From positions 806,001 through 870,000 of the forward strand of contig JAGKQI010000090.1 of assembly GCA_018806915.1 (NCBI GenBank): 64,000 nt of DNA, given 5' to 3'. This document shows positions 1 through 9,803 of the stretch, piece by piece (the stretch's first letter is position 1; each line of letters opens with the position of its first letter). Below the pieces are notes generated by a model, which was not told the origin of the DNA, did not search any database, and saw only the letters and a list, made by a program, of their open reading frames with translations. The position numbers and the translations under genes are program-made. Source of the stretch: Phytophthora colocasiae. Lineage: Eukaryota; Oomycota; Peronosporomycetes; Peronosporales; Peronosporaceae.

Positions 1-3000
1 AAAAAGCCGCTTCCTCCGGACGAAGACGTGGTTTTAGTGACGATGGGAGCGCGTGCACTGGTTCCTAGTGACGGCAAGAAGCTGTATCTGCACGACAAGT
101 ATCATCACGCCACAGCTGTCTCTGCTGAGCCCCTAACAACGTTAGGAGGAGTGTTACTCCAAGAACAGGAAGAACATCGACGGGTTCTTCACGTGGATCT
201 CCTGTCTGGAGCCCCCTGTCGCCCGTACTCGGACAACGCGCTGTATACGCCTCCAGACCAGGTAACCAGGTCACTTGCGACTCGTGAGATGTCTGCCAAG
301 GACTCATTCTCCTTTTGCGACCTGAGGATTACGATTGATGAAGACTTACCAGCAACCAGTACACCGATTGAAGAGACTAAGGCTCCAGCTTCTCCTGTGA
401 AAGACATTGCGGATGAGGGCAACCCAGTGATCGAGGAAGATGAAGAGTATGCAGCAGAGGAATGGGCACGGAAGCTATTGGGAAAAGCTAATAGTAATCC
501 AGTGTTGGCTCAGACGCTCAATGCCTTGGCTACGTCTCCTACTAAAGAGAAAGCTGAACGTCCAAAGACCCCATCGCCTACAAAGAAACAGAAGGTAGAA
601 CGGCCTGATTCGACGACTTTAGTGCCCGACGCCCCCACTTCCGAGCTCTCTCGAGCGTCCAAGACGCTTCTCACCCGTTATGGCTACATGGATCCTCATG
701 ATAAACTGCCAACGTCTCCAAGCAACAACCAGAAGACTCACGACAAGCGGAAACGTCCGAAAACAGTGGAGCTGATCGCTAAATCAATTGAAACTGAGGT
801 GAACGATCCCTTCAAGGCTCACGAGATCCGATTCCACTTTGCAGCGTATCGAGCATGTAGCCCGGATGCCCAAGTAGAGGGGAGAGGTTATCCAGCCCCT
901 GCCCGAGTGTACTTCACTTTCCAGTTCTACAATTTTCCTCCTACAAGAACTGAGACGCTTCGTCTTAGCAAAGCCTTTGACAATGGAGCAGGAGGCGAGA
1001 TCCAAACATTCCTGCTGATGAGAGATACTTCAGCTAACAAGCCTTCGTTGGCGATTCAATTTGACGTGGACACTACAGCGACGAAAAACTCTGTGGAGAC
1101 TCGACGCTTCGCAGAGTATTTGAAGTGGAACAATTTGTACGTGGATGTGTGGGACGCAGACAGTCTTTTCCAGCTTGGAACGTTTGCAGTTCCTCTTCAT
1201 GAATTGCTTCGACAAGGGGAAAGTGTAAAAAAGTTCCAAGCTGAAGTGGAGATAGCTCCACCATTAGGAGGGATGACAAGTGACGACGACAGTGAGGTCT
1301 GCACGGTTCCTAGCCTGAAAAGTGGAGACGATCGTTTAAATATCGGAAGAGTCCAGCTACTGATGAGCAGCTACGGTCTGAAAGGTGAACATTTCATTGA
1401 TCAGCACTGTTCGAACCAAAATGTGGCTGAAATTCCTATAGATCCTGATCTTCGAAGGCCTAAGCACCGTGTTCATGCTCGTCCACTGGTAGAAACCAAC
1501 GCTGAACTCTATCGTCTGCTCTCACAAGAAGGTTTCTATGGAGAACGCATTACGAAAGATCTTCAAGAGCGGAGGAAATCACAACGTCGTCAAGTTCAAG
1601 ATTTTAGCAATGCTACTACGCTTACACCAAAGGAGATAGCGGTCTTGTGTGACCTGTTTGGAGCTCGTAAGGTTGGGGCTGACGTGACTGGGAGGCACTC
1701 AACGCGTATCCGATGTGATCTGGAAGGGAAAACTGGTTTACTAGCGCTGCTGTCGTTGCCAACACCACAAACGGTGACTGTTCCATCTGACACTGCTGTA
1801 AAGCCTGTCGAAACGAAACCTTCAGTATCAGAACCTGTTAAACCTCTTGAGCAAAAGCAGGTGGAAGAAGCTACTGTAGATCAAGCACAGAGGTTAAAGC
1901 GTGTGCTGGCGCTTGCTACGGAGAACCACGTCGCACTTACGGATGCGTTTACTTTGTTTGACTTGGATAAAGATGGTTTCCTGTCTCGAGAGGAATTTAT
2001 CAAGGCTTTGCGGTCACTCGGGAAAGTGTTTGACGATCTCTCGGACGACGATTTAAGGCTTCTCGCTGATCTACTGGACACGAATAAAGACGGGAAGATC
2101 GAGTACCGTGAGTTCCGTCAATTTGTCAAGAAACCTACGAGAATGTCAAAATCTGAATGGCGAGACCACACCAAACGTATTGTGGCACGTGCAGTGGAGA
2201 AAGGGATCCGTGTCCACCATGTTTTTGCTGAGCTTGACTGCTCCGGAGATGGAAAGCTTTCGTATGAAGAGTTTGAGCGCGGTTTAAACCAGCTTGGGAT
2301 ATCCACAGGTGACAAGGAAGATGTCCGAGAGCTGATAACCGAGTTGGATAAAGATCACGACGGATTGATCTCGTATACGGAATTCTTGGAGTCTCTTGGT
2401 CTCTCGATAGAAGAGAACAAGCAGGAGGTGGTGCAAGAGACGGTCAAGGACATTACAGAAGATGTTCGCAAGATTCTAAGCCGCTTGATGAAGAAAGGGA
2501 TCACATTTGTGGACGTTTTCAAGCATTTCGACACGGATCGCAACGGAACTTTATCCGTAGAGGAGTTTACATCCGCTCTGAACCAGTTGCTGCAACTTGA
2601 TAAGGATTCGGACAACGTATTGAAGAAATTCGAGCGAGAGGCGGTGGAAATGTACGTCAAGAGGATCAAGTCCGATGGAGATATGAAGATTGAGTACCGT
2701 GAGTTTTTAACCGCTTGTGGGGTAACTGATAAAGAGATACAATACGAAGAAGCGCAATTCCAACATGCCAATCGAGATCAAGCAAAACGGAAGCTGATCA
2801 AGCTCATCGTTCGTGCCTGTGCCACAGGACTGACTATTCGCGACGTGTTTGAGCAGTTCGATTCGAACTCGGATGGGAATATTTCTATTGCTGAGTTTCA
2901 AGTAACCATGGAGAAGCTCTTCTTAGGCCAAGGGATGACAGCAGAAGATGCTGGCCTTGTTGCCGCTCGGTTTGATACTAATGGAGATGGAATGGTCTCA

Positions 3001-6000
3001 CAACGTGAGTTCCACGAGTTTGGCACTAATCTCCAAAAGAAGCAGCAATACTTGTCCTCAATCTTTACTCCGCATTTGGATAAGCTGTCGGAAATGGACC
3101 AGTCAAAGAAGTGGAAGTCTTTTTGCCAGGAAGAACTTGGGTTATCTTCTGAGAAGCTCAGTGAAGTGCTGTCATTGATAGCGTTCCTTGGCTTTGTGGA
3201 TGAGAATGACGATGTAAATGTCCAAGAATTGTGCGTACTGTGTAAGACAGTAAAGGCTGTGAAAGCACCAGGGAAGGACGTCGCAGTGGAGCGATTGCGA
3301 ACACTACTGGAAAAGGCCAAAGAACAAGGAGTCGACTTGAAAAAGAGCTTCGCTCACTTTGATGCCAATGGAGATGGGGAAATCACCCGTGCTGAGCTGA
3401 AACGTGGTTTGACAGAGCTTGGTTGCTTCACAGACATGAAGGAGGAGGAATTTGACGCTTTATTGGAGAAACTGGATGAAGATGGCAGTGGGAAAATCGA
3501 CTTTAGCGAATTTCGTGCGCTAATAAACGACGGAGAAAAGTGTATTGACATCGATAAAGACGAACTGCTAGGAAAATTGAAAGCACTGATGGAAAAGGCC
3601 GTCGAAAAAGGAGTTTCTATTGACGCTTGCTTTGCGCACTTCGACAAGGATGGGGACGGGAACATCAAAAAGGAGGAGTTCGTGAGAGGCATGACAGAGT
3701 TGGGATTTTCGGCTGACAAAGCGGTGATCGATGGAGTGATTAAACTTCTTGATCAGAATGAAAGCGGAACGATTTCGCTTTCAGAGTTCAAGCAACTCTT
3801 CCCAGTGACTCCTTATCCTGAACCAACTGAGGAGAAGGTTGAATCTAATACGTCTGGAGCTTCATCGGCTAAAACTATGGAGGATAAGCTACAGAAGCTT
3901 CTGCTGAGTGCAGAGGCGAGTGGCGTTGATGTGAAGCAGTGCTTTGCGCATTTTGATACTGACAATAGCGGAGTGATCACGAAAGACGAGTTCGTTGCAG
4001 GTATAAAGCAACTTCCTGGGTTTGAGAATCTACTCGATGAAGAAACGCTAGCGATTGTCCAGAAGCTCGATAAGGATGGAAGCGGAAGTGTGTCGTTACA
4101 AGAGTTTGAGGCCTTTTTGAGACCTTCAACCACTGTTTCTACTGAGAAAACTGAACATCAAGCGGAAAATGCCACTCGGGACAAAGTCGACACTACAGCA
4201 GTTATTGAGGCTAGTGAAGCTCCTGAAGTTGCTCCTGATCCACCGAAAGGCCCTGAAATGTTAGACAAAGAATTCCAAGCTGGAGATGGCGATGGATCGG
4301 CTCCTCCAATGGTAGCTCCAGATGCATCCGAAGTGAGCGAACAGCCGAAAGAAAAGGTATCCAAACCAGTACGTTCGTCGTCTTTTGGTGAAGGTGCAAG
4401 CCCTGGGACAGAAGCAGCTCCATTTCGTCGTACGAAGACGGATCCCAAAGTTGTGGGAACTGAGATGATGAAGGAAAAGACCCCATCTGACAAACTGAAG
4501 GTACCGGGGAAAGCGTCGTTTGCTGCTGTGAGAGCTGCTAAGAGGATGGAAATGACTGCTAATCCAACGGATACCTCTCCAGCATCTAATTGTCCATTGT
4601 CGAAAGAAGCGGCGGACGGATTGTCAAAGCTGAAGAAGCTGCTCGAGACGGCGTCGACACAGGGTGTACCAGTTCAAAAGTCTTTCAGCCACTTCGACAA
4701 GGAAGCCAAGGGGGTTGTTTCATACGATGACTTTGTCACTGGACTACGGGAACTTGGCCCCGATTTCGTTAAACTTTCTGACGAAGACATCATCGCAATG
4801 GCCAGGTCGTTGGACTGCAAGCAGCAAAATGCGCTTCGCGTGGAGGACTTCGTCTCCTTTTTGTCCACGCCTGCACCGGTAAATAAGCCTTCGGAGGAGG
4901 CCTTGAAAGTTGAGAATCAGGCTGCAAATACGCCGGCCGATAAATCAGAAGTTCCAGCGACAGCAACCAAGCGCCCACCACCTCTTCGTCGCTCAGGTTC
5001 ATCTACAATGCCAGTGAAGAAGCCTCTAAAACCAACGACTGGCCCACAAAGCGCTCGAGTGGTCGCAGATACACCTTCAACCCCATTAGCTGTTCAGGAT
5101 AAACCATGGAAGATGAAGCCCGCAGAACCGTTGAAACCAGCAGATGCAGTTGAAAGCGCAGGAAATACATCAAGACTTGAGCCACCGTTAAAGGAAACTA
5201 ATACTGTCGCCTCGGCCCCTCTTGAAGCCACGCCCACAGACCACCAGAAGCAGGACGCTGGAGCAAGTCAGGACTGCAACTACACATTCAGCAGCAATCC
5301 TGAGATCCGCGCTGTCGAGCTGAAGCTGCGTCAAACCGCTCTGGATGCGTACAAGCGTGGGGTTTTGCCGCTACGCGTGGTCTCGAAGTTCTTAGAGGAT
5401 GCTGATGACCGCCGAGGTCGAATATCTGGGACTACTGGTCGCAGTCGGAAAAAGCGAAGCGAATTGCTTCGAGTTGAGTTCCTTCAGGTGTTGATGGAGT
5501 TGGGTTTCACGTTACTTTCCGACCGGGACGATGATGAAGGCGTTGGTGGAGGAATGCCCAAGCCTGTAACGAAGATGAACGACCACCTGTATGCGCGCCA
5601 GCTTGAACGTCTGTCGCGATATCGGCAGCACATTAAAAGTGACGATTCCAAAGCGCACAAGCAGCTTGTTCGTGCAGTAGCCAAGACGAAGAAGCGGCAC
5701 AGCAACAACCAGCAAGCCGAAGACAGTCTCCGTCAATTTGAGGAGGAGAAGAGCCAGCTGCTGCGTGTGTTGTCTTACTACCGCGATGGCCACAAGAAGT
5801 CGCTGGTGTACTCACTGCTTCGTCAGCAAGTGACCATCTCTCTCACTTTGTTTCCGTCCTTTGGTGATCTCTTGTTCTTTGAGCTGCCATTTACGAACCC
5901 GTACAACCACAACGACCGCTTCCGAATCGAGCTGCTGTTGCCTTCATCCCGAGAGATTGCAGTTGTCTTGGATCTTGAAGTCGTGCGCAGCAGCGAGGAG

Positions 6001-7182
6001 TGGGCGTTCTATCGTGAAAACTTGCCACTTGCTTACGGCTTCCTCACGCCAAATACGCAAATCGAAGACGAGATGATCGACGATCATGACGAAGTCGTGG
6101 TGGAAACTCGCGACCAGCTCAATATCCCGATGCGTCTGCGTTGGCTCGACACCAGTAACAGATTTACGAAAGCACGTGGGAAGGAGCCGGAAAAGTCGAA
6201 GATTCCAGTCTCGGTAGTGATCAAGAGCTGCTCACACGGACATACAGTGGCGCTCTTCAACATGGAGCTGCGACCGGAGCCGTTCGTCTGCCACCGGGTG
6301 TTGCGCTTCTCACACCCTGCGTCGTCCATTTGGCGCTGGAAACTGCGATATCCTCGTGGTAAGTTCGTCGTATGTATGGATCCTAGTGTGGCCATGGAGC
6401 TGCTGCGCAACGGTGAAGAAGACGTTAACAACAGCGGCCTCGTGGGCTTCAAGTGTCGTGTGGGAGAATATCCAGCACTCGAGACGTTCTTCGTGGTGCT
6501 GTACGACGACAAGTTCTATGCCCGGGTGTTTGAAGTCTGGCAGATCCGCATCCAGTCCAAGCTGCGAGTGGATGTACATGCAGTTCTGGGCCAAAGCGTA
6601 CGGCACGAACTCGTGATCAAGGGTGATGGAGCGTCTTCGAGTCGAGAAGGAGACGCTAAGCGCCGCGTCATGTGCTTCACACCAATGCAGCAACGTGATC
6701 TTGTCCACTTCCGCCCAGCTCAAGTGTTTGCACTTGTTCCTCAAGCCTTCAACCGCATCGAATTTGCTTTCTGTGCAGTTGAAGGTGGGGCCACGCAGAT
6801 GGTCGTCCTAGTGAACCTCGTAGACGCCGAGACGTACGAGCTCGTAGGTGCCTGGAGTATCCACGTGACGCTCGCGCTGCCTGTCATCACTAAGACGTAC
6901 GAGCTTCGTCTGCCTTTGGGTCGTGCCGCGCAGAAGAAGATCTCATACTCGAACCCGTGGGATCAGCCGCAGACCATCATACTTCGTTCAAGCGCTCCGA
7001 AGCTGCTCGTCCCACGCGAATCTGTGCTGCAGCTGCCCAGCAATGGCCAGACTTTCCTGCGACTGGCGTTCGCTGCTCGCAATCACTTGGCAACAGCCTC
7101 AGAAGACATCTACCTGTTCATCAACGACAAGCGTACCGACCAGAACGAGGAATGCTTGCTGTTCCAGGTCACGTACGAGTAG
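1..7182 (+). CDS. NPHP4: Nephrocystin-4-like protein with an embedded EF-hand array (5' partial)
   Basis: The frame is open from base 1 and there is no start context, so the gene begins upstream; about 2,393 residues are visible. Residues near 265-470 and the last 450 residues resemble nephrocystin-4, a ciliary transition-zone scaffold: near the C terminus are the motifs KKISYSNPW, then LLVPRESVLQL and IYLFINDKRTDQNEE, a typical NPHP4 ending. Between them, residues about 645-1620 carry roughly 14 canonical EF-hand loops (for example DLDKDGFLSREEF, DANGDGEITRAEL, DKDGDGNIKKEEF) plus three degenerate ones (near 2670, 3200 and 4820 in DNA), mostly as pairs. The linkers at 4100-5280 are rich in Pro, Ala, Thr and Glu and look disordered. 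Animal NPHP4 is about 1,400 aa and has no EF hands in family knowledge. A role as a calcium-responsive flagellar base protein of zoospores is inference. No intron is seen in the 7.2 kb. Confidence 0.8.
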   Translation, partial: KKPLPPDEDVVLVTMGARALVPSDGKKLYLHDKYHHATAVSAEPLTTLGGVLLQEQEEHRRVLHVDLLSGAPCRPYSDNALYTPPDQVTRSLATREMSAKDSFSFCDLRITIDEDLPATSTPIEETKAPASPVKDIADEGNPVIEEDEEYAAEEWARKLLGKANSNPVLAQTLNALATSPTKEKAERPKTPSPTKKQKVERPDSTTLVPDAPTSELSRASKTLLTRYGYMDPHDKLPTSPSNNQKTHDKRKRPKTVELIAKSIETEVNDPFKAHEIRFHFAAYRACSPDAQVEGRGYPAPARVYFTFQFYNFPPTRTETLRLSKAFDNGAGGEIQTFLLMRDTSANKPSLAIQFDVDTTATKNSVETRRFAEYLKWNNLYVDVWDADSLFQLGTFAVPLHELLRQGESVKKFQAEVEIAPPLGGMTSDDDSEVCTVPSLKSGDDRLNIGRVQLLMSSYGLKGEHFIDQHCSNQNVAEIPIDPDLRRPKHRVHARPLVETNAELYRLLSQEGFYGERITKDLQERRKSQRRQVQDFSNATTLTPKEIAVLCDLFGARKVGADVTGRHSTRIRCDLEGKTGLLALLSLPTPQTVTVPSDTAVKPVETKPSVSEPVKPLEQKQVEEATVDQAQRLKRVLALATENHVALTDAFTLFDLDKDGFLSREEFIKALRSLGKVFDDLSDDDLRLLADLLDTNKDGKIEYREFRQFVKKPTRMSKSEWRDHTKRIVARAVEKGIRVHHVFAELDCSGDGKLSYEEFERGLNQLGISTGDKEDVRELITELDKDHDGLISYTEFLESLGLSIEENKQEVVQETVKDITEDVRKILSRLMKKGITFVDVFKHFDTDRNGTLSVEEFTSALNQLLQLDKDSDNVLKKFEREAVEMYVKRIKSDGDMKIEYREFLTACGVTDKEIQYEEAQFQHANRDQAKRKLIKLIVRACATGLTIRDVFEQFDSNSDGNISIAEFQVTMEKLFLGQGMTAEDAGLVAARFDTNGDGMVSQREFHEFGTNLQKKQQYLSSIFTPHLDKLSEMDQSKKWKSFCQEELGLSSEKLSEVLSLIAFLGFVDENDDVNVQELCVLCKTVKAVKAPGKDVAVERLRTLLEKAKEQGVDLKKSFAHFDANGDGEITRAELKRGLTELGCFTDMKEEEFDALLEKLDEDGSGKIDFSEFRALINDGEKCIDIDKDELLGKLKALMEKAVEKGVSIDACFAHFDKDGDGNIKKEEFVRGMTELGFSADKAVIDGVIKLLDQNESGTISLSEFKQLFPVTPYPEPTEEKVESNTSGASSAKTMEDKLQKLLLSAEASGVDVKQCFAHFDTDNSGVITKDEFVAGIKQLPGFENLLDEETLAIVQKLDKDGSGSVSLQEFEAFLRPSTTVSTEKTEHQAENATRDKVDTTAVIEASEAPEVAPDPPKGPEMLDKEFQAGDGDGSAPPMVAPDASEVSEQPKEKVSKPVRSSSFGEGASPGTEAAPFRRTKTDPKVVGTEMMKEKTPSDKLKVPGKASFAAVRAAKRMEMTANPTDTSPASNCPLSKEAADGLSKLKKLLETASTQGVPVQKSFSHFDKEAKGVVSYDDFVTGLRELGPDFVKLSDEDIIAMARSLDCKQQNALRVEDFVSFLSTPAPVNKPSEEALKVENQAANTPADKSEVPATATKRPPPLRRSGSSTMPVKKPLKPTTGPQSARVVADTPSTPLAVQDKPWKMKPAEPLKPADAVESAGNTSRLEPPLKETNTVASAPLEATPTDHQKQDAGASQDCNYTFSSNPEIRAVELKLRQTALDAYKRGVLPLRVVSKFLEDADDRRGRISGTTGRSRKKRSELLRVEFLQVLMELGFTLLSDRDDDEGVGGGMPKPVTKMNDHLYARQLERLSRYRQHIKSDDSKAHKQLVRAVAKTKKRHSNNQQAEDSLRQFEEEKSQLLRVLSYYRDGHKKSLVYSLLRQQVTISLTLFPSFGDLLFFELPFTNPYNHNDRFRIELLLPSSREIAVVLDLEVVRSSEEWAFYRENLPLAYGFLTPNTQIEDEMIDDHDEVVVETRDQLNIPMRLRWLDTSNRFTKARGKEPEKSKIPVSVVIKSCSHGHTVALFNMELRPEPFVCHRVLRFSHPASSIWRWKLRYPRGKFVVCMDPSVAMELLRNGEEDVNNSGLVGFKCRVGEYPALETFFVVLYDDKFYARVFEVWQIRIQSKLRVDVHAVLGQSVRHELVIKGDGASSSREGDAKRRVMCFTPMQQRDLVHFRPAQVFALVPQAFNRIEFAFCAVEGGATQMVVLVNLVDAETYELVGAWSIHVTLALPVITKTYELRLPLGRAAQKKISYSNPWDQPQTIILRSSAPKLLVPRESVLQLPSNGQTFLRLAFAARNHLATASEDIYLFINDKRTDQNEECLLFQVTYE

Positions 7183-8235
7183 GTCATCTCGGCTTCGCTG
7201 CATGTTCCTCCAAGATCCCTTGTCAGATAATACTAGATCTCAATGCACGCACAGCCGCACGTAAGCAGTGCTTACCTTCCATGGACGCCTAGTCGCCGTG
7301 AATGCCAAGCTCGCATTCACTCCCCTCTTCTCGATGCTGATCTTGTGAAGAATAGTACTCTGCGAGGATGAACAGTACTCGGCGATTTCAAACGTGCACA
7401 TCCCCTCATGCCATGTACCGTCCTCAAATGGCTCCATTCGTTCGCTAGGCATCAAAGCGGCGCGACTAGTGGTGTCCAAGCGAATAAGGACCAGCCATTC
7501 TCCTCGCGTGTCTGAACCATCAGCGCAAAACGCTCCATAGCTCTCTGCCTTAATGAGCTGGCACTGCACCGCTTTAGACTTGATCCATTTCTCCGTTCAA
7601 CTGCATCCCGAAACTTCTCCCCTGCTGTTTCGCCTTTCACGATGATGACGTTCTCTCTGCATGTGTTCACGAGCAGCAAAACTTTGCCAAGCAGGACGCA
7701 CTTGAAGCCTACAACGTGGCGCCGTCGTGCATGCCGCCACTGCAGCGAGTCCGTGCAAGCAGACGACGCTGAGATGGTGGATGAATAGTCCTTTGTTGAA
7801 GTTAATGAGTTTGTCGCGAGTGACGATGCTACATAAGAAATGAAACACTTGTTTTATTATCCTGCTGGTCAAACGCTTTTGACGCTAGGAATGATAATCT
7901 GTTTAGTAGATAATCACATGCTGGAACTACTTTCCACCGTCTTCTCTACCTTATCTCGCGATGTAACTGCGAAGGGACGCTCGCTACTACGAATTGAATG
8001 TATCATTTCCGAATTCTCTAGATCTCTGCTCAACCACAAGACAAACCTCAACTTCCGGTTTTAAAGAATGTCACAACGCCACTCGTCTCCTGCTACTCGC
8101 GCGAAACCATCGTCAATGCGCCGGCTTTCCAATGCAAGAAACAACCGTAGAACGCCATCGCTTGGGCAGGAATCGAGCGAAGCAAGGGCACGTTCCACGC
8201 GCTCCCGCACTGCCCATATTTGACATCTCCAAACG
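7183..8235. other. Intergenic region with no supported gene
   Basis: After the stop at 7180-7182 no frame shows a recognisable domain. A minus-strand open frame at 7240-7569 (109 codons) ends next to a possible splice donor (GTAAGC just after ...RRPWK), so an unrecognised small minus gene or a decayed exon is possible, but I could not find a partner exon. The stretch from 7840 is AT-richer. Confidence 0.4.
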
Positions 8236-8722
8236 ATGTTAGAGATGCTAGAAGACCGTGAAGAAGCTCAACGAGAGGAGCTGGCGCAATTTCCAGGTGA
8301 TACGCATGAAACCTGCGGTGATTCCACCGATAACACGTCGCCATGCCCTATTTTAGACGGGATATTCAAGACGGTGGTGCTGAGGCTGTACTACGGCTCA
8401 CGAATTTCTCTCCAAGTGAACTCAATGTGTTGTGGTTTTCGGTGCGAAGCCACGTCCATTGTTACTGGAATGTTGGTCGTGGAAGGCGGTCAAATTTTGC
8501 TGCCAAGGACGTCTTCTTCATGCTACTCGTTGTGATGAAAGCAGGAGGAACCGCCACTGATGTCACATTCCAACAGTCTAACAGGCCAGCAGGGTCGATG
8601 GCAGAAGCCATGCCGTTCTACAGCGCAAAGCATAAGCTGTACGGGTTCAAAGGTATCATCAGCACACGACAGTAACGATTCATTCAGCGATGACGACGAG
8701 ACTCAGATGGAGGAAAGCGGGT
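8236..8722 (+). pseudogene. PIF/Harbinger-type (DDE_Tnp_4) transposase remnant
   Basis: The frame at 8343-8675 begins with a stretch (TNFSPSELNVLWFSV, then YWNVGRGR and AAKDVFFMLLVVMKAGG) like the N-terminal part of oomycete DDE_Tnp_4 transposases, then jumps directly to ATDVTFQQSNRP and PFYSAKHKLYGFK, which correspond to the first catalytic Asp block of the same family. The region between is missing, so this is an internally deleted copy. An acidic tail (SDDDETQMEESG) follows in another frame up to a stop near 8722, and an upstream piece (MLEMLEDREEAQREEL) lies in a third frame at 8236. The element is therefore dead. Terminal repeats were not found. Confidence 0.55.
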
Positions 8723-9190
8723 AGACGGTTGTTATTATCTGTAGGCGTGTAAATTCTGAGGTCGGTGTCCATTTGATTTTCCTTTGTAGCATCTTTATTT
8801 GACACAGTATATTGTGTTTTTAACGGTCTAACAGTATGGTACGTGATTAATTTATTGGAACAGACTACATTACATTGAACGCAATGACTTCGTGGTTACG
8901 ATCATTCTTCTTTTGTGGTCTAATCATCTTGTCATGCTTCCGGACGGAGACTCGTGCGCACTGGCCGCTTGCATCCTTACGCTGCCAATCTGCTGCTTCC
9001 ACCTGTCCGACCAGCGACCAATGTGACGCCCTTGCTTCCACACGCAAACACCTTGAACCGAACCGCAATGCTGCCATTCCCATCCAGCTGATGAAGGTGC
9101 AACAGCGATGGTGGCATACTGAAGGCGAATGAATCTTCTAAAGTCGCACACGTCGCAGGCGTCACGCCTTCTCGCTTTGTAGTCGCCCAC
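8723..9190. other. Intergenic region, nothing recognised
   Basis: Only short shadow frames are present on both strands. The last bases hold the putative promoter of the small downstream gene. Confidence 0.4.
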
Positions 9191-9194
9191 CTGT

Positions 9195-9209
9195 TCATTT
9201 GGCAACTTG
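9195..9209 (+). promoter_or_regulatory. Oomycete-type initiator plus flanking element
   Basis: TCATTTGGCAACTTG fits the oomycete initiator (TCA-Y-T-Y-Y, one mismatch) followed by the CAATTTG-like flanking element (one mismatch). It lies 53-67 bp before the ATG at 9262, a usual distance for a short oomycete 5' UTR. Confidence 0.45.
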
Positions 9210-9261
9210 CCTCGAGCAGCTCAAGCGGAGACCTACAGCACAAAATCTTCAGTTGACACCA

Positions 9262-9693
9262 ATGGCGGCAGTTTCCATGCACGGCTCGGAGAGCGCCTTC
9301 GGAGGCATGAACAGCGGTATGAACCGCCGCTTGTCTCCCGCCTTCCGCAACATGGCGTCACCGCTGCGTCGGCGCCACTTCGACTTGGAGAAACTGCGCG
9401 AACTGGCACGCAGCGACGAGTTCTCGGACAGTGAGAGCGACGGTGTCAGCGAGGACGAAGAGGACGACGTGGACGACACCATGTTCGTGCCTTACCGCCG
9501 CCCGTCGCCCAAGCGAAAGACCGCCGTTGCCAAGCGCCGTAATCAGCAGAAGAAGAACGATGGCAAGGCTAACAGCAGCCCCAAAGGTGACGAGTGGGAA
9601 ATCGTCGACAAGTCGCCCACTTTCGAGAGCGTCGCTGACGGCAAGACCGAGCTGGGAGGAGAAAGCTGGTTTGTTCAGGACCGCGAGCAGTAG
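9262..9693 (+). CDS. Small acidic/basic hypothetical protein
   Basis: A 143-aa protein starting at the first ATG (MAAVSMHGSES) downstream of an initiator-like element; the frame is open further upstream but without an ATG. I do not recognise the family. It shows a Gly/Met/Ser-rich head, a short helix-forming stretch (FDLEKLRELARSDEF), an acidic run (SDSESDGVSEDEEDDVDD), a lysine/arginine-rich segment (PKRKTAVAKRRNQQKK) that could act as a nuclear localisation signal, and the C-terminal piece DEWEIVDKSPTF. It looks largely disordered and possibly nuclear; that is inference from composition. It ends about 110 bp from the 3' end of RAD9, in convergent orientation. GC-rich third positions match the neighbouring host genes, which supports it being real. 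Confidence 0.65.
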   Translation: MAAVSMHGSESAFGGMNSGMNRRLSPAFRNMASPLRRRHFDLEKLRELARSDEFSDSESDGVSEDEEDDVDDTMFVPYRRPSPKRKTAVAKRRNQQKKNDGKANSSPKGDEWEIVDKSPTFESVADGKTELGGESWFVQDREQ

Positions 9694-9803
9694 GACAGAG
9701 AGATAGGTGCGATGGTTGACGGTGGCTTACCTTGCGTCGCCGTCATCTTCTCGGTAAATTAACTTCATCATTTGAGAATTCCAACTGCGTTGCACATGCT
9801 GTA

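Noticed and set aside
2355..4486. Several 100-140 codon minus frames under the EF-hand array
   Set aside because: They are serine/phenylalanine-rich shadows of the repetitive EF-hand codons.
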